From Streptomyces hyaluromycini (GTDB lineage: Bacteria; Actinomycetota; Actinomycetes; Streptomycetales; Streptomycetaceae), in NCBI RefSeq assembly GCF_002217755.1, contig NZ_BCFL01000020.1, forward strand, positions 491,774-555,773: 64,000 nt of DNA. The letters run 5' to 3'. Below the pieces are notes generated by a model that was not told the DNA's origin, searched no databases, and worked only from the letters and a program-made list of their open reading frames with translations. Within the stretch, counting starts at the first letter, position 1, and the number at the start of each line of letters is the position of its first letter. Positions 1-8,206 of this stretch are shown here, piece by piece. A program made the translations under genes and the position numbers.

Positions 1-126
1 CCACTGCGGGTCGGCGCCGGGTTCCAGCGCGCCGTACGTGCGCACCTCGTGGCCGCGGCGGCGCAGCTCCTCGACGAGGAGGCGGGCGACGGGTTCGTCC
101 ATGTCGGAGGAGACGGAGATCCGCAT
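1..126 (-). CDS. RpiB/LacA/LacB-family sugar-phosphate isomerase, N-terminal part
   Basis: Only the first 42 residues lie in the window; the gene runs off the left edge. It begins MRISVSSDMDEPVARLLVEE and continues RRRGHEVRTYGAL, which matches the opening strand and helix of RpiB-type isomerases, where the protein starts MRI-(A/S)-x-(G/S)-x-D. The family interconverts ribose-5-phosphate and ribulose-5-phosphate or related sugar phosphates. The catalytic Cys or Asp lies beyond the edge, so activity cannot be judged. The start is the ATG at 126. Confidence 0.6.
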   Translation of the reverse strand, partial: MRISVSSDMDEPVARLLVEELRRRGHEVRTYGALEPGADPQW

Positions 127-224
127 GCCCGGAGCCTAGTCGGTGGACGGCGGCGGCGCGGTGTCCGTGCGGGCCTCGATGGCGGTGCGGACCGAGGACA
201 TGTCGAGCCGGGCGTGAGGGGCGG

Positions 225-680
225 TCAGCCTTCGGAGACGTTCGTGGTGAGCAGGCGCAGCAGCTGCTTCGCCGTGGCGTCCTGCTCGGGCGTCAGGCCC
301 ATGGCGTCCCCGATGGCGACGGGGACCGACCGGGCGCGGTCCCGGAGCCGGGCGCCGTCCTCGGTCAGCCGGACGGCGACGGACCGTTCGTCGTCGGGGC
401 GCCGTTCCCGGGTGACCAGCCCGCTCGCCTCCAGGCGTTTCAGCAGTGGGGAGAGCGTGCTCGACTCCAGTTGCAGCGCGGCGCCGAGCTCGCGCACGGA
501 CACCGAGTCCTGGTCCCAGAGGAGGAGCATCACCAGGTACTGCGGATAGGTCAGTCCCAGTTCGTCCAGGAGCGGCCGGTAGCGCGCGGTCACCGCGCGG
601 GAGGCGGCGTACAGCGCGAAGCAGAGCTGGTCGTCGAGGAGGAGCGAGCCCTCGGCCGGCTCGGCGGCGGTGCGGTCCAC
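225..680 (-). CDS. MarR-family regulator, OhrR-like
   Basis: A 151-residue winged-helix regulator starting at the GTG at 680; the frame stays open upstream but lacks family features there. It contains LDDQLCFALYAASRA, where the single Cys sits at the position of the peroxide-sensing Cys of one-Cys OhrR proteins, and the nearby tyrosines (ALY, TYPQY) match those that contact it. The HTH (VRELGAALQLESSTLSPLLKRLE) and wing (RRPDDERSVAVRLTEDG) are typical. It is divergent from an alpha/beta hydrolase and probably represses that gene and itself through inverted repeats in the shared promoter. Oxidant sensing is inferred from the Cys; the usual Ohr peroxidase gene is not adjacent. Confidence 0.85.
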   Translation of the reverse strand: MDRTAAEPAEGSLLLDDQLCFALYAASRAVTARYRPLLDELGLTYPQYLVMLLLWDQDSVSVRELGAALQLESSTLSPLLKRLEASGLVTRERRPDDERSVAVRLTEDGARLRDRARSVPVAIGDAMGLTPEQDATAKQLLRLLTTNVSEG

Positions 681-788
681 GGGGCGACTCCTGGTTCCGG
701 TGGTTCCGGTGGTTCCTGCGGCGTTCACGGGCGTCCACCACCTTAGCTTTCCGGTCCCCTCGACCCCATGGGGCCCAAATGCTTCGCA

Positions 789-803
789 TCCGATTGTATC
801 GGA
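789..803. promoter_or_regulatory. Inverted repeat, candidate MarR operator 1
   Basis: TCCGAT-TGT-ATCGGA is a perfect 6-bp inverted repeat in the divergent promoter region between the MarR gene and the alpha/beta hydrolase. It lies about 110 bp upstream of the regulator start. Assignment to the MarR protein is inferred from position. Confidence 0.4.
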
Positions 804-826
804 CACAAATAGATCGACCCAAGATA

Positions 827-855
827 AGTAGCGCACGACTTCATCGTACGCTACT
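827..855. promoter_or_regulatory. Inverted repeat, candidate MarR operator 2
   Basis: AGTAGCGCACGA at 827-838 and TCGTACGCTACT at 844-855 pair at 11 of 12 positions around a 5-nt centre. The site is about 72 bp upstream of the hydrolase start, where a repressor would block its promoter. This is the longest symmetric site in the intergenic region and the better operator candidate of the two. Confidence 0.5.
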
Positions 856-927
856 GTTCTTCTCGTGCCGCCACCCCGGCGAAGACCGCCGGCCCCTGTG
901 CGCTGCACCCGAACCGAGGAGGCCGTC

Positions 928-1896
928 ATGACCGACGCCACGCCCGCCCGCCCCGTGCTGGAGCCCGCCGCCCAGGCCTTCGTCGAGGCCACCGCGAACC
1001 CGCCCTACCTGTTCGACCTCGCCCCCGCCGAGGGCCGCAAGGCCGTCGACGAGGTGCAGTCCGGCGAGATCGCCCTGCCCGCGGTCGACGAGGAGTGGAT
1101 CACCGTCGAGGGCGGCCCCACCGGAAGCGTCCGGGCCCGCATCGTCAAGCCGGCCGGCGCCACCGGCCCGCTCCCCGTGATCATCTACATCCACGGCGCC
1201 GGCTGGGTCTTCGGCAACGCCCACACCCACGACCGCCTGGTCCGCGAACTCGCCGCCGGCGCCGACGCCGCCGTCGTCTTCCCCGAGTACGACCTCTCAC
1301 CCGAGGCCCGCTACCCGGTCGCCATCGAGCAGAACTGGGCCGTCGCCCAGTGGATCGCGGCCCAGGGCGCGACCAAGGGCCTGGACGCCGGCCGGATCGC
1401 GGTCGCCGGCGACTCGGTCGGCGGCAACATGAGCGCCGCCCTCACCCTGATGGCCAAGGAACGCGGCGGCCTCCCGCTGCTCCAGCAGGTGCTCTTCTAC
1501 CCGGTCACCGACGCGAGCTTCGACACCGCCTCCTACCACCAGTTCGCCACCGGCTACTTCCTGCGCCGCGACGGCATGCAGTGGTTCTGGGACCAGTACA
1601 CGACCGACGAGACCGAACGCGCCCAGATCACCGCCTCCCCGCTGCGCGCCACCACCGAACAGCTCACCGGCCTGCCCCCGGCCCTCGTCATCACCGGCGA
1701 GGCCGACGTCCTGCGCGACGAGGGCGAGGCCTACGCCAACAAACTCCGCACCGCCGGCGTCCCCGTCACCGCCGTCCGCTACCAGGGCATCATCCACGAC
1801 TTCGTCATGCTCAACGCCCTGCGCGACACCCACGCCGCCGAAGCCGCGATCAACCAGGCCGTCGCCGTCCTGCGCAGTGCGCTGCACACCGCCTGA
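928..1896 (+). CDS. Alpha/beta hydrolase (HSL-type esterase)
   Basis: A 322-residue cytoplasmic hydrolase of the hormone-sensitive-lipase group (abhydrolase_3). It shows the oxyanion-hole motif IYIHGAGWVFG (HGGGW type), the nucleophile elbow GDSVGGN with catalytic Ser, an Asp in GEADVLRDE, and His in GIIHDFVMLN, so the triad is complete. The likely reaction is hydrolysis of short acyl esters. The start is the ATG at 928, preceded by GAGGAGG. It is transcribed away from the OhrR-like regulator, so its expression may respond to oxidants or electrophiles through that protein. Substrate unknown. Confidence 0.9.
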   Translation: MTDATPARPVLEPAAQAFVEATANPPYLFDLAPAEGRKAVDEVQSGEIALPAVDEEWITVEGGPTGSVRARIVKPAGATGPLPVIIYIHGAGWVFGNAHTHDRLVRELAAGADAAVVFPEYDLSPEARYPVAIEQNWAVAQWIAAQGATKGLDAGRIAVAGDSVGGNMSAALTLMAKERGGLPLLQQVLFYPVTDASFDTASYHQFATGYFLRRDGMQWFWDQYTTDETERAQITASPLRATTEQLTGLPPALVITGEADVLRDEGEAYANKLRTAGVPVTAVRYQGIIHDFVMLNALRDTHAAEAAINQAVAVLRSALHTA

Positions 1897-1904
1897 CGGC
1901 CGGC

Positions 1905-2261
1905 TCAGAAAGTCCGGAGACGGTACGACCCGGCCAGGTCACGCACCTCCACGGAGCAGACCACGGCCTGGGTCGTACCCACCCCCAGGTGCTTCTCCAG
2001 CAGGGCCAGCGCGTCCTCGGACAGCCGGGCCTTGACCGCGTCGGACCGTCCGGGAAGCAGCCCCACCTCCACATGCACGAAGGCCGCCGCGTCGCCGTAC
2101 CGGTCGACCGCACGGGCCTCGGCCGCCTGCCGGAACAGCGTCTTGCAGGTACCCGCCGAACCGCTCCCCTCCAGCACCGTCGGCTGCAGCTCCGCCGCGA
2201 AGACCCGCGGGTCGAAGGAGTCGGCGATCCGCGGGGAGTAGTCGACGGTGATGTGTGGCAT
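1905..2261 (-). CDS. 5-carboxymethyl-2-hydroxymuconate isomerase-like protein
   Basis: A 118-residue tautomerase-superfamily protein starting MPHITVDYSPRIADSFDPR. The CHMI family has Pro-1 as the catalytic base after Met removal, and MPHI(T/V)(V/I)(D/E)YS is its signature, so the start is fixed at 2261. The family isomerises muconate intermediates of aromatic catabolism (HpaF). No other aromatic-degradation gene is adjacent, so the substrate may differ. Convergent with the alpha/beta hydrolase, 8 bp from its stop. Confidence 0.85.
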   Translation of the reverse strand: MPHITVDYSPRIADSFDPRVFAAELQPTVLEGSGSAGTCKTLFRQAAEARAVDRYGDAAAFVHVEVGLLPGRSDAVKARLSEDALALLEKHLGVGTTQAVVCSVEVRDLAGSYRLRTF

Positions 2262-2583
2262 GGCGACCCTGATCCTCTTGGCCGGTTGGATTGCCCGAAC
2301 GTGTTCCGCCGTGACGGTCACCCCCGGCACGACTGGTGTGCGGCGAAGATAGTTGTATCAGCCGCCCATCTGCCGGAGATCCGGCGGCCGGGCCTTGACC
2401 GCCGGGCCCCCTGACCGGTCGGGGACCGGGCGGGTTTCGCGGATCACGCGCCCCGGCCCTTGGGCCGATCAGCCGTTCGTGCGGCGCGCCTCGGCCGTGC
2501 GGGCGGGCGCCGCCGGAGGATCGGGGGAACGGCGGCCCCGGTGTCGCCGCCCCTCCCCCACACACACGTGCGAAGGCCCGGCC

Positions 2584-2661
2584 ATGAAACTCTTCGACGA
2601 CCCGCTGTTCCGGCTGCCCTTGCCCGACGCCGGCCCGCGTGTCACGCCGGCGGCGGCGTGA
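2584..2661 (+). CDS. 25-residue peptide coupled to a methyltransferase
   Basis: A short ORF starting MKLFDDPLFRLPLPD and ending in PAAA. GAAGG precedes its ATG at normal spacing. Its TGA stop overlaps the GTG start of the next gene (GTGA at 2658-2661), which implies translational coupling. I do not recognise the sequence. It could be a leader that couples translation, or a precursor or substrate of the adjacent methyltransferase; the compact acidic and aromatic N-terminal half and Pro-rich second half are compatible with a modified-peptide precursor but do not prove it. Confidence 0.5.
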   Translation: MKLFDDPLFRLPLPDAGPRVTPAAA

Positions 2662-3467
2662 CCACCGCGCCGGGCGGCGGCCGCTACGGCGAGTCCGTCT
2701 TCCGGCCCGAACAGGCCGGTGAGGGCGAGCGCATCGACTTCGGCGCCCTTGCCTACGACGACATCACCATGGCGCGGCTGCGGGCCCTCGGGGCCGGTCC
2801 GGGCTGGCGCTGCCTCGACGTGGGGGCCGGTACGGGCACGGTCTCCGGTCGGCTGCTGGACGAGGCCGGGGTGACGAGCGTGCTCGCCGTGGACCGCGAC
2901 GTGCGCTTCCTGACCGAACGGCCCGGGTTGGACGTGCGGGAGGCCGACATCACCGCCCCGGACGCCGTCCGCGGCCGGTTCCGGCTCGTCCACGCGCGGT
3001 TCGTGCTGATGCACCTGCCCGCGCACGAGCGCCTGGTCGCCACGCTGGCCGGACTCGTCGCACCCGGCGGTGTGCTGGTGCTCAGCGACGCGGTCGACCT
3101 GACGAGCGACCGGGCTCCCGGTACGCCGTACACGACGGTGATGCGGGCGATGTGGCAGGGGCTGCGGGCCACCATCGGCACCGATGTCTCCTGGGTGCCG
3201 TCGTACCCGCAGTTGCTGCGCCGTGCGGGGCTCGGGTCGGTCGCCGCCGAGATCCATGTGCCGCCGCTGCTGCCGGGCAGTCCCCTCAGCCGCTTCTGGG
3301 CGGACACCTGGGAGCGGAGCCGGGCGGCGATGCGCGCCACCGGCCTGGTCGACGACGCGGCCGTCGACGAGGCGGTCCGGTACCTGGCCTCCGAGGAGTG
3401 CGCCGCGCTGTCGGCCGGCATGCTCACCGTCTGGGGCCGGAAGGCCGGGGAGGAGACCTCCCGCTGA
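2658..3467 (+). CDS. Class I SAM-dependent methyltransferase
   Basis: A 269-residue Rossmann methyltransferase. Motif I is CLDVGAGTGTVSGRLL (about residues 49-64), the acidic SAM-ribose position is AVDRDVRFL, and the post-I loop is READITAPD; APGGVLVLSDAV is the motif III strand. The C-terminal half resembles UbiE/MenG-like small-molecule methyltransferases. The GTG start overlaps the stop of the 25-residue upstream ORF. The substrate is not evident. The gene ends 15 bp before the convergent Fic gene. Confidence 0.85.
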   Translation: MTTAPGGGRYGESVFRPEQAGEGERIDFGALAYDDITMARLRALGAGPGWRCLDVGAGTGTVSGRLLDEAGVTSVLAVDRDVRFLTERPGLDVREADITAPDAVRGRFRLVHARFVLMHLPAHERLVATLAGLVAPGGVLVLSDAVDLTSDRAPGTPYTTVMRAMWQGLRATIGTDVSWVPSYPQLLRRAGLGSVAAEIHVPPLLPGSPLSRFWADTWERSRAAMRATGLVDDAAVDEAVRYLASEECAALSAGMLTVWGRKAGEETSR

Positions 3468-3482
3468 TCGGAGGGGAACCGC

Positions 3483-4859
3483 TCAGGAGGCCGGGGAGGC
3501 CGCGCGGCGCCGGGTCTCCGCGAGATGGACGCCGATGTAGTTGGTGAGCGTCAGTGCGTCCCGGGGGTCGTCGGCCTGGAAGGTGACGCGACGGAGCAGG
3601 CTGACTCCGTCGAGCGTGACGCCCTCGCGGGCGAGGACGAAGACGAGGGCGAGGAAGGCGGAACGGGCGTTGCCGTCGTCGAAGGGGTGGAAGAAGCACA
3701 CGTCGAGGTAGGCACGGGCGGCGCGGGCGGTCAGCGGCAGCGGCGTGCCGCGGTCCTCGGCGCTCTCGGCCAGGCAGGCGTCGAGGCGGGCCCGGGTGTC
3801 CGGAGCGATGCCGTAGCGCTCCCGGCCGCGCTTGGCGAAGGCCGGCCGGGTGCGGAACGCGGGCGGCCGCGCGGTGCCCAGGACGTGCTGCTGCCAGCCC
3901 TGAAGCAGTTCGAAGCCGAGCGGCGCGCCGTGCGCCGCGTCGGCCCGGAGCCGTTCGAGCGCGGCGAGCAGCCCCTCGGCGCGGGCCGGGTCCAGGGCGC
4001 GGTCGAAGGCGCGGATGTCCTCGGCCGCGCCGTCCCGCACCGCCGTCACCGGTCCCTCCCCGCCGTGGTCGACGGCCTCCTGCCAGGCCACGGTCCCGCG
4101 CACGGCGAGCCAGCGCTCCAGGTGGTCGACGGCCGGGCCGGCCGTCGGCCCGGCGGACGACCGCGGTCCGCCGGATGCCGGCAGCGCGAGCGCGAGGCGC
4201 TCCGCGACGTCGTCGACCAGCACGGTGGCGGGGGTGGTCCAGCTGCGGAACCGCCCGCCGACCGCCTCGTCGACGAGGTCCCGGGCGATGTCCGGTGCGA
4301 TTCCCCAGCGGTCGAGGAACCAGGTGAGCACCTGCCGGCAATGCCCGTACCAGCCGCTGCCGCAGCCGGTGCGGTCGACGACCTGCAGGATCAGGTTCCG
4401 GGCGGCGTGCTCCCACAGGATCCGCTGGTCCTCGATGGCGGCCGGATCCAGCGGGTACGCCTCGAACCGCCCGGCGAGGCTCTCCAGCCACGCCCGCCAC
4501 TCGCACAGCGCGGCGACGACCCGGTCGAGCGTCTCCTCCGGGGTGGTGACGGAGTCCCGCGGACAGCACCAGCTCCCGACGGGCCCGCCGTCGAGGTCCC
4601 CTTCGTCGTGCGCCCAGCGCCAGCCCACGGCCCAGCGGCCGTAACGGTCCATCAGGGCATACGACACGGCACTCGCCCAGAGGTCGCCCTCGCCATGGCT
4701 CCAGGCACTCATCGCCGGATCGATGCGCGACACATCGGGCGGGCTCGGCACGCATCGGGCCGGACCGAGCGATCGCACCACCCGCGCCGCCGCCACGCTG
4801 TCGAACGGATGACGCGCGGGGTCCACCTCGTCCCAGGTCAGGTCGAACGGCCACACCAT
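3483..4859 (-). CDS. Fic-domain protein (putative AMP transferase)
   Basis: A 458-residue protein with a C-terminal Fic core: FFHPFDDGNARSAFLALVF matches HPFx(D/E)GN(G/A)R with catalytic His and the Arg that binds phosphate. Fic enzymes transfer AMP or another nucleotide moiety to hydroxyl groups of target proteins. The N-terminal 300 residues are helical and Trp-rich, unlike a small toxin-antitoxin Doc, and no antitoxin gene is adjacent, so this is probably a large stand-alone regulator. The start is the ATG at 4859 (MVWPFDLTWDE). A GGTGAG element precedes it. Confidence 0.8.
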   Translation of the reverse strand: MVWPFDLTWDEVDPARHPFDSVAAARVVRSLGPARCVPSPPDVSRIDPAMSAWSHGEGDLWASAVSYALMDRYGRWAVGWRWAHDEGDLDGGPVGSWCCPRDSVTTPEETLDRVVAALCEWRAWLESLAGRFEAYPLDPAAIEDQRILWEHAARNLILQVVDRTGCGSGWYGHCRQVLTWFLDRWGIAPDIARDLVDEAVGGRFRSWTTPATVLVDDVAERLALALPASGGPRSSAGPTAGPAVDHLERWLAVRGTVAWQEAVDHGGEGPVTAVRDGAAEDIRAFDRALDPARAEGLLAALERLRADAAHGAPLGFELLQGWQQHVLGTARPPAFRTRPAFAKRGRERYGIAPDTRARLDACLAESAEDRGTPLPLTARAARAYLDVCFFHPFDDGNARSAFLALVFVLAREGVTLDGVSLLRRVTFQADDPRDALTLTNYIGVHLAETRRRAASPAS

Positions 4860-4944
4860 GCATCTCACCGCGCAAGCCTCCACGGCCGTCCCACGACCGG
4901 GCAACTGCATTACCAGTGGCGGCCGCTGACCGGCAGGCCGTCCA

Positions 4945-5646
4945 TCAGCCGGGAACGGGCGGCGAGTTCGCCTGCCGGGATTCCGGGCGTACGAGGCCGG
5001 TCTGGTAGGCGATGACGACGAGTTGGGCGCGGTCCCGGGCACCGAGTTTGGTCAGGGCGCGCTGGATGTGGCTGCGGACGGTCAGGACGCTCAGGACCAG
5101 TTCCCCGGCGATCTCGTCGTTGGACTTGCCGCGGGCGGCGAGTGCGGTGACCTCCCGTTCGCGCGGGGTGAGTTCGTCGAGGCGCTCCGGAGGTGCCAGG
5201 AGGGTGCCGGAGGCGGGGCCGGCGAGGAAGCGGGTGATGAGGGCGCGGGTGGCGCCCGGGGACAGCAGGGCCTCGCCGGCGGCGACGGTGCGGATGCCGT
5301 CGAGGAGGGTGTCTGTGGTGACGTACTTGCCGAGGAAGCCGCTGGCGCCGACGCGCAGTGCCCGGGCGACGTACTCGTCGGTCTCGTACATGGTGAGGAC
5401 GAGGACGCGGGTGCCGGACAGGCCGGGGTCGGCGCAGATGGCGGCGGTGGCGGCCAGGCCGTCCGTGCCGGGCATGCGGATGTCCATCAGGACGATGTCG
5501 GGGCGATGGGTGCGGGCGAGGTCCACCGCCTCCCGTCCGTCGGCGGCCTCGGCGACCACCTCCAGGTCCGGGCAGGAGTCGATCAGCAGCCGGAACGTGC
5601 CGCGCAGCAGGGCCTGGTCGTCGGCGAGCAGGACACGGATGCTCAC
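4945..5646 (-). CDS. NarL/FixJ-family response regulator
   Basis: A 233-residue response regulator. The receiver domain starts IRVLLADDQALLRG, with phospho-acceptor Asp in IVLMDIRMPG, Thr in LVLTMYE and Lys in GFLGKYV. The C-terminal LuxR-type HTH is LTPREREVTALAARGKSNDEIAGEL. The start is the GTG at 5646, overlapping the end of the kinase gene by four bases, as is usual for such pairs. Tandem direct repeats at 6600-6635 and an inverted copy at 7795-7812 are candidate binding sites. Its partner kinase is damaged, so it may be orphaned. Confidence 0.92.
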   Translation of the reverse strand: MSIRVLLADDQALLRGTFRLLIDSCPDLEVVAEAADGREAVDLARTHRPDIVLMDIRMPGTDGLAATAAICADPGLSGTRVLVLTMYETDEYVARALRVGASGFLGKYVTTDTLLDGIRTVAAGEALLSPGATRALITRFLAGPASGTLLAPPERLDELTPREREVTALAARGKSNDEIAGELVLSVLTVRSHIQRALTKLGARDRAQLVVIAYQTGLVRPESRQANSPPVPG

Positions 5647-6425
5647 GCGGCGGCCTCTGGTTCTTCCGGTGCGAGGGAGTGGAGCGGGAGGGCGGTGGCG
5701 ACCTCGAAGCCGCCGCCGGGGAGGGGACCGGCCCGCAGGTCGCCGCCGACGGAATGGGCGCGCTCGCGCATGCCCATCAGGCCGAAACCGCCGTCGGCGG
5801 CCTCCGCGACCGCGGCGGCGGTGCCGTCGTTGGTGACCGAGATGAGCAGCCGGGTCCGGGCATAGGTGAGCCGGACGTCGGCGCCCTGGCCGGCGCCGTG
5901 CTTGGTCACGTTGGTGAGGGCTTCCTGGATGATCCGGTACGCCGTCAGGTCCACGCCCGGTGACAGGGGCCGCGGCTCGCCCTCGGTGGTGAGGGTGACG
6001 TCGAGACCGGCGCTCGCGCAGGTCGAGACCAGTTCGGGCAGCCGGTCCAGGCCGGGGGGCGGGCTCCAGGGACTCGGCGTCCGGGTCACCGGACTGGCGC
6101 AGCACCCCGACGGTGGCCCGGAGTTCGATCAGGGCGGAGGACGTGGTGGCCGTCAGTCCGTCGAGCAGCTTCAGCGCCTGCTCGGGCTGGGTGGGTACGA
6201 GGTGGCGGGCGGTGCCGGCCTGGGCGTTGGCGACGGCCATGTGGTGGGCGACGACGTCATGCAGTTCCCGGGCGATCCGCATGCGTTCCTCGGCGACCCG
6301 CAGCCGGGCCTCCTCCTCCCGGGTGCGCTCGGCGTACGCGGCCCGGGCCTGTACCGACTCCAGGTAGGCCGTGCGCAGCCGGGCGCCGCTGCCGCCGACC
6401 AGGGCCAGCAGCAGCCACAGGACGG
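5643..6425 (-). pseudogene. Sensor histidine kinase, 5' deleted and frameshifted
   Basis: The HisKA_3 dimerisation region is present (EERMRIARELHDVVAHHMAVANAQ, phospho-acceptor His in ELHD), as is the HATPase domain (YRIIQEALTNVTKHG; FGLMGMRERA; LPGGGFEVATALPL). The two halves lie in different frames: the break is at about 6055, in a run of six G (C on the coding strand), and removing one base restores a single frame. Upstream, homology ends at about 6425, where the sequence changes into the start of an MMPL transporter. The sensory membrane domain is therefore missing. The frame break could be a sequence error; the fusion cannot be explained that way. Confidence 0.8.
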
Positions 6426-6509
6426 GGCCAGGACGGCCAACCACAACAAGGCGACGCAACCGCGCCGCCGGAAGGCCAGTCGGCCCAGTCGATACAGAAA
6501 AGTAGCCAC
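6426..6509 (-). pseudogene. N-terminal fragment of an MMPL-family transporter
   Basis: From the GTG at 6509 the frame reads VATFLYRLGRLAFRRRG and then an incomplete first membrane segment (CVALLWLAVLA). This matches the conserved opening of actinobacterial MMPL/RND lipid transporters. After about 28 residues homology stops and kinase sequence begins in another frame. The remaining roughly 700 residues of the transporter are gone. This looks like a deletion that removed most of the transporter and the 5' part of the kinase. Confidence 0.65.
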
Positions 6510-6599
6510 GTCAGGGAACTCCACATCCGGTCTCGCTCGGTCACCCAGGCTGTCCCGGCGAGGGCCCCCGCGTCGTCGTGCGGCTACTGGCACCGGCGG

Positions 6600-6635
6600 C
6601 TACTGAATCCGCAGGACGGACTACTGAAACCGCAG
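6600..6635 (-). promoter_or_regulatory. Tandem 15-bp direct repeats, candidate response-regulator boxes
   Basis: On the minus strand the box CTGCGGWTTCAGTAG occurs twice, at 6621-6635 (CTGCGGTTTCAGTAG) and 6600-6614 (CTGCGGATTCAGTAG), with a 21-bp period, two helical turns. A weaker third copy may start at 6584. They lie about 100 bp upstream of the MMPL-fragment start and so sit in the promoter of the two-component operon, where a NarL-type regulator would bind as a dimer of dimers. Binding is inferred. Confidence 0.5.
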
Positions 6636-6682
6636 TACCCGTCCGGGTCGCCGTCTCCTGCCCCGGTACGACGCCCGGACCG

Positions 6683-7621
6683 TCAGCTCGTCACCCCGAG
6701 CGCGTGGAGCACGGCCTCGGCCATGCCGCGCTCGCCGCGCGCGTTGGGGTGCACGGGGGCGGCCGGGGCCGCCGGGACCAGTGGTTCGATCCAGCGCACC
6801 CCGGGGTCCGCGCAGGCGCCACGGCCGGTGGAGGGCGTGTAGGTGTCGACGTATCCGGCCCCGGCGGCCCGCGCCCGCTCGCGCAGCACGGCGTTGAGAC
6901 GGCGCTCCTTCGCGCGCAGGTAGCTCACGTCGCCGGGGGCCAGTCCGAGCGCGGCGCAGTCGGTTCCGGCGGCGGGCAGGATCGCCGGGTAGCCGACCAC
7001 ATAGACCCGGGCCGCCGGTGCCCGGCGCCTGACGTCGTCGAGAACGCCGGACAGCCGGGCGCCCGCCGTCCTGATCCGGCCGTCGACCTCGTCGGTGCCG
7101 TCCGCCGCGTACCGGTCGCGGCACGGCGCCCCGTCGGCCGTGCCGCCCACGATCCGCTGCTCCAACCGGTAGGCCACGCCGGTCTTGACGCAGGTCGTGA
7201 TCAGCGCGCCGAAGCCGATGTCGTTCCCGCCGATGCCGAGGGTGACCAGCCGCGTGGCCCTGGTCACGGCCGACAGTTGCGCGGGGTTGACGCCGTCGTC
7301 CGTCGACTGCGGAGCGGACAGATCGCTCATGACGGCCCCGCTGCAGCTGACGTCCCGGAACTCGGCGGCCCGCAGCCCGAGTCGGGCGGCGACCAGGGCG
7401 GGATAGTTGTGGTCGGAGCGCTCGCAGCCGGCGGGCTGCCCGTGCCGGCCGGGGATGCGGGGGCCGGCCGTGTAGGAGTCGCCGAGCGCGGCGTACGGCC
7501 CCTTCGGCGGTGCAAGGGGCGGCCCGGCACCGCCACCGCCGCCTCTGCCGACGGTCACGGCGGTGGCGAGCGCGAGGCACGAGGCGACCGCCGCGAGCCC
7601 GAACCCGGTACGAGTCCTCAT
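6683..7621 (-). CDS. Secreted SGNH/GDSL-type lipase-esterase
   Basis: A 312-residue exported hydrolase. A signal peptide is evident: MRTRTGF, hydrophobic core LAAVASCLALATAV, then a Gly-rich linker. Block I is YAALGDSYTAG (catalytic Ser), block III is GIGGNDIGFG, and block V contains HPNARGERGMAEAV with the catalytic His. The secreted streptomycete SGNH esterases of the SCO1725 type have this arrangement and several Cys for disulfides. A copy of the box found upstream of the adjacent two-component operon lies about 175 bp upstream of the start, suggesting shared control. Confidence 0.9.
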   Translation of the reverse strand: MRTRTGFGLAAVASCLALATAVTVGRGGGGGAGPPLAPPKGPYAALGDSYTAGPRIPGRHGQPAGCERSDHNYPALVAARLGLRAAEFRDVSCSGAVMSDLSAPQSTDDGVNPAQLSAVTRATRLVTLGIGGNDIGFGALITTCVKTGVAYRLEQRIVGGTADGAPCRDRYAADGTDEVDGRIRTAGARLSGVLDDVRRRAPAARVYVVGYPAILPAAGTDCAALGLAPGDVSYLRAKERRLNAVLRERARAAGAGYVDTYTPSTGRGACADPGVRWIEPLVPAAPAAPVHPNARGERGMAEAVLHALGVTS

Positions 7622-7794
7622 CCGATGGTCCTGTCTCCTGCTGGGGATCCGACCGGCGCAGGGCTGGGCCGCGGTGGGCGGCGCGGCGCCGGTCTCCGAC
7701 ACCGCTTCAGGCTCTCCGGGCGCCGCCCGTCCCGTCGTCGTGCCGCTGTGGGCAATCGGCGGTCTCACCGCGCAGTACGCGCGGCCGTACCGGC

Positions 7795-7812
7795 GTACTG
7801 CGGTTTCAGCAG
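7795..7812 (+). promoter_or_regulatory. Inverted copy of the 15-bp box, upstream of the lipase
   Basis: GTACTGCGGTTTCAGCAG at 7795-7812 matches the reverse complement of 6621-6638 at 17 of 18 positions. It lies in the 585-bp region 7622-8206 between the divergent lipase and SCO2400-family genes. I see no coding gene elsewhere in that region. Confidence 0.4.
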
Positions 7813-8206
7813 CGACTACCGCGGTCGCGGTAGCCCGGGCCCTCCGCCGTCTCGCCGGCACCCCGGGACAACCCTGGCGGAACCTCCGATACCGCTCGCT
7901 CCCGCGTCTACCGGGTTGCCGGGGCACCCCCACACCTTCCGGGCCAGGTCCGCCGGCCCGGTCAGAGCCTCCGAGGAGTTGGGCCCGGGCGTGGGCGCAG
8001 GCGTGGAAGACCCGCTCGTCCTCGGCCTTGCCTTGTTCGAACCGGGTTGTGCACCGGCCCGGACGGCATCTGCGCAGAAGCGACACACAGGCTGCACACT
8101 GCCTGGCCAAAGGATCGCTACCGTTCTGGCCGTTCGATCCCACGTGCGAACGAGATCAGGCCATGGCGGTGGACGCCGTCGGCGCAGTCGAGTCAGGAAG
8201 ACGCGG

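Noticed and set aside
1297..1887. Long antisense open frames over the esterase and other genes
   Set aside because: High-GC codon structure gives open frames on the opposite strand; they lack domains, ribosome sites and sensible amino-acid composition.
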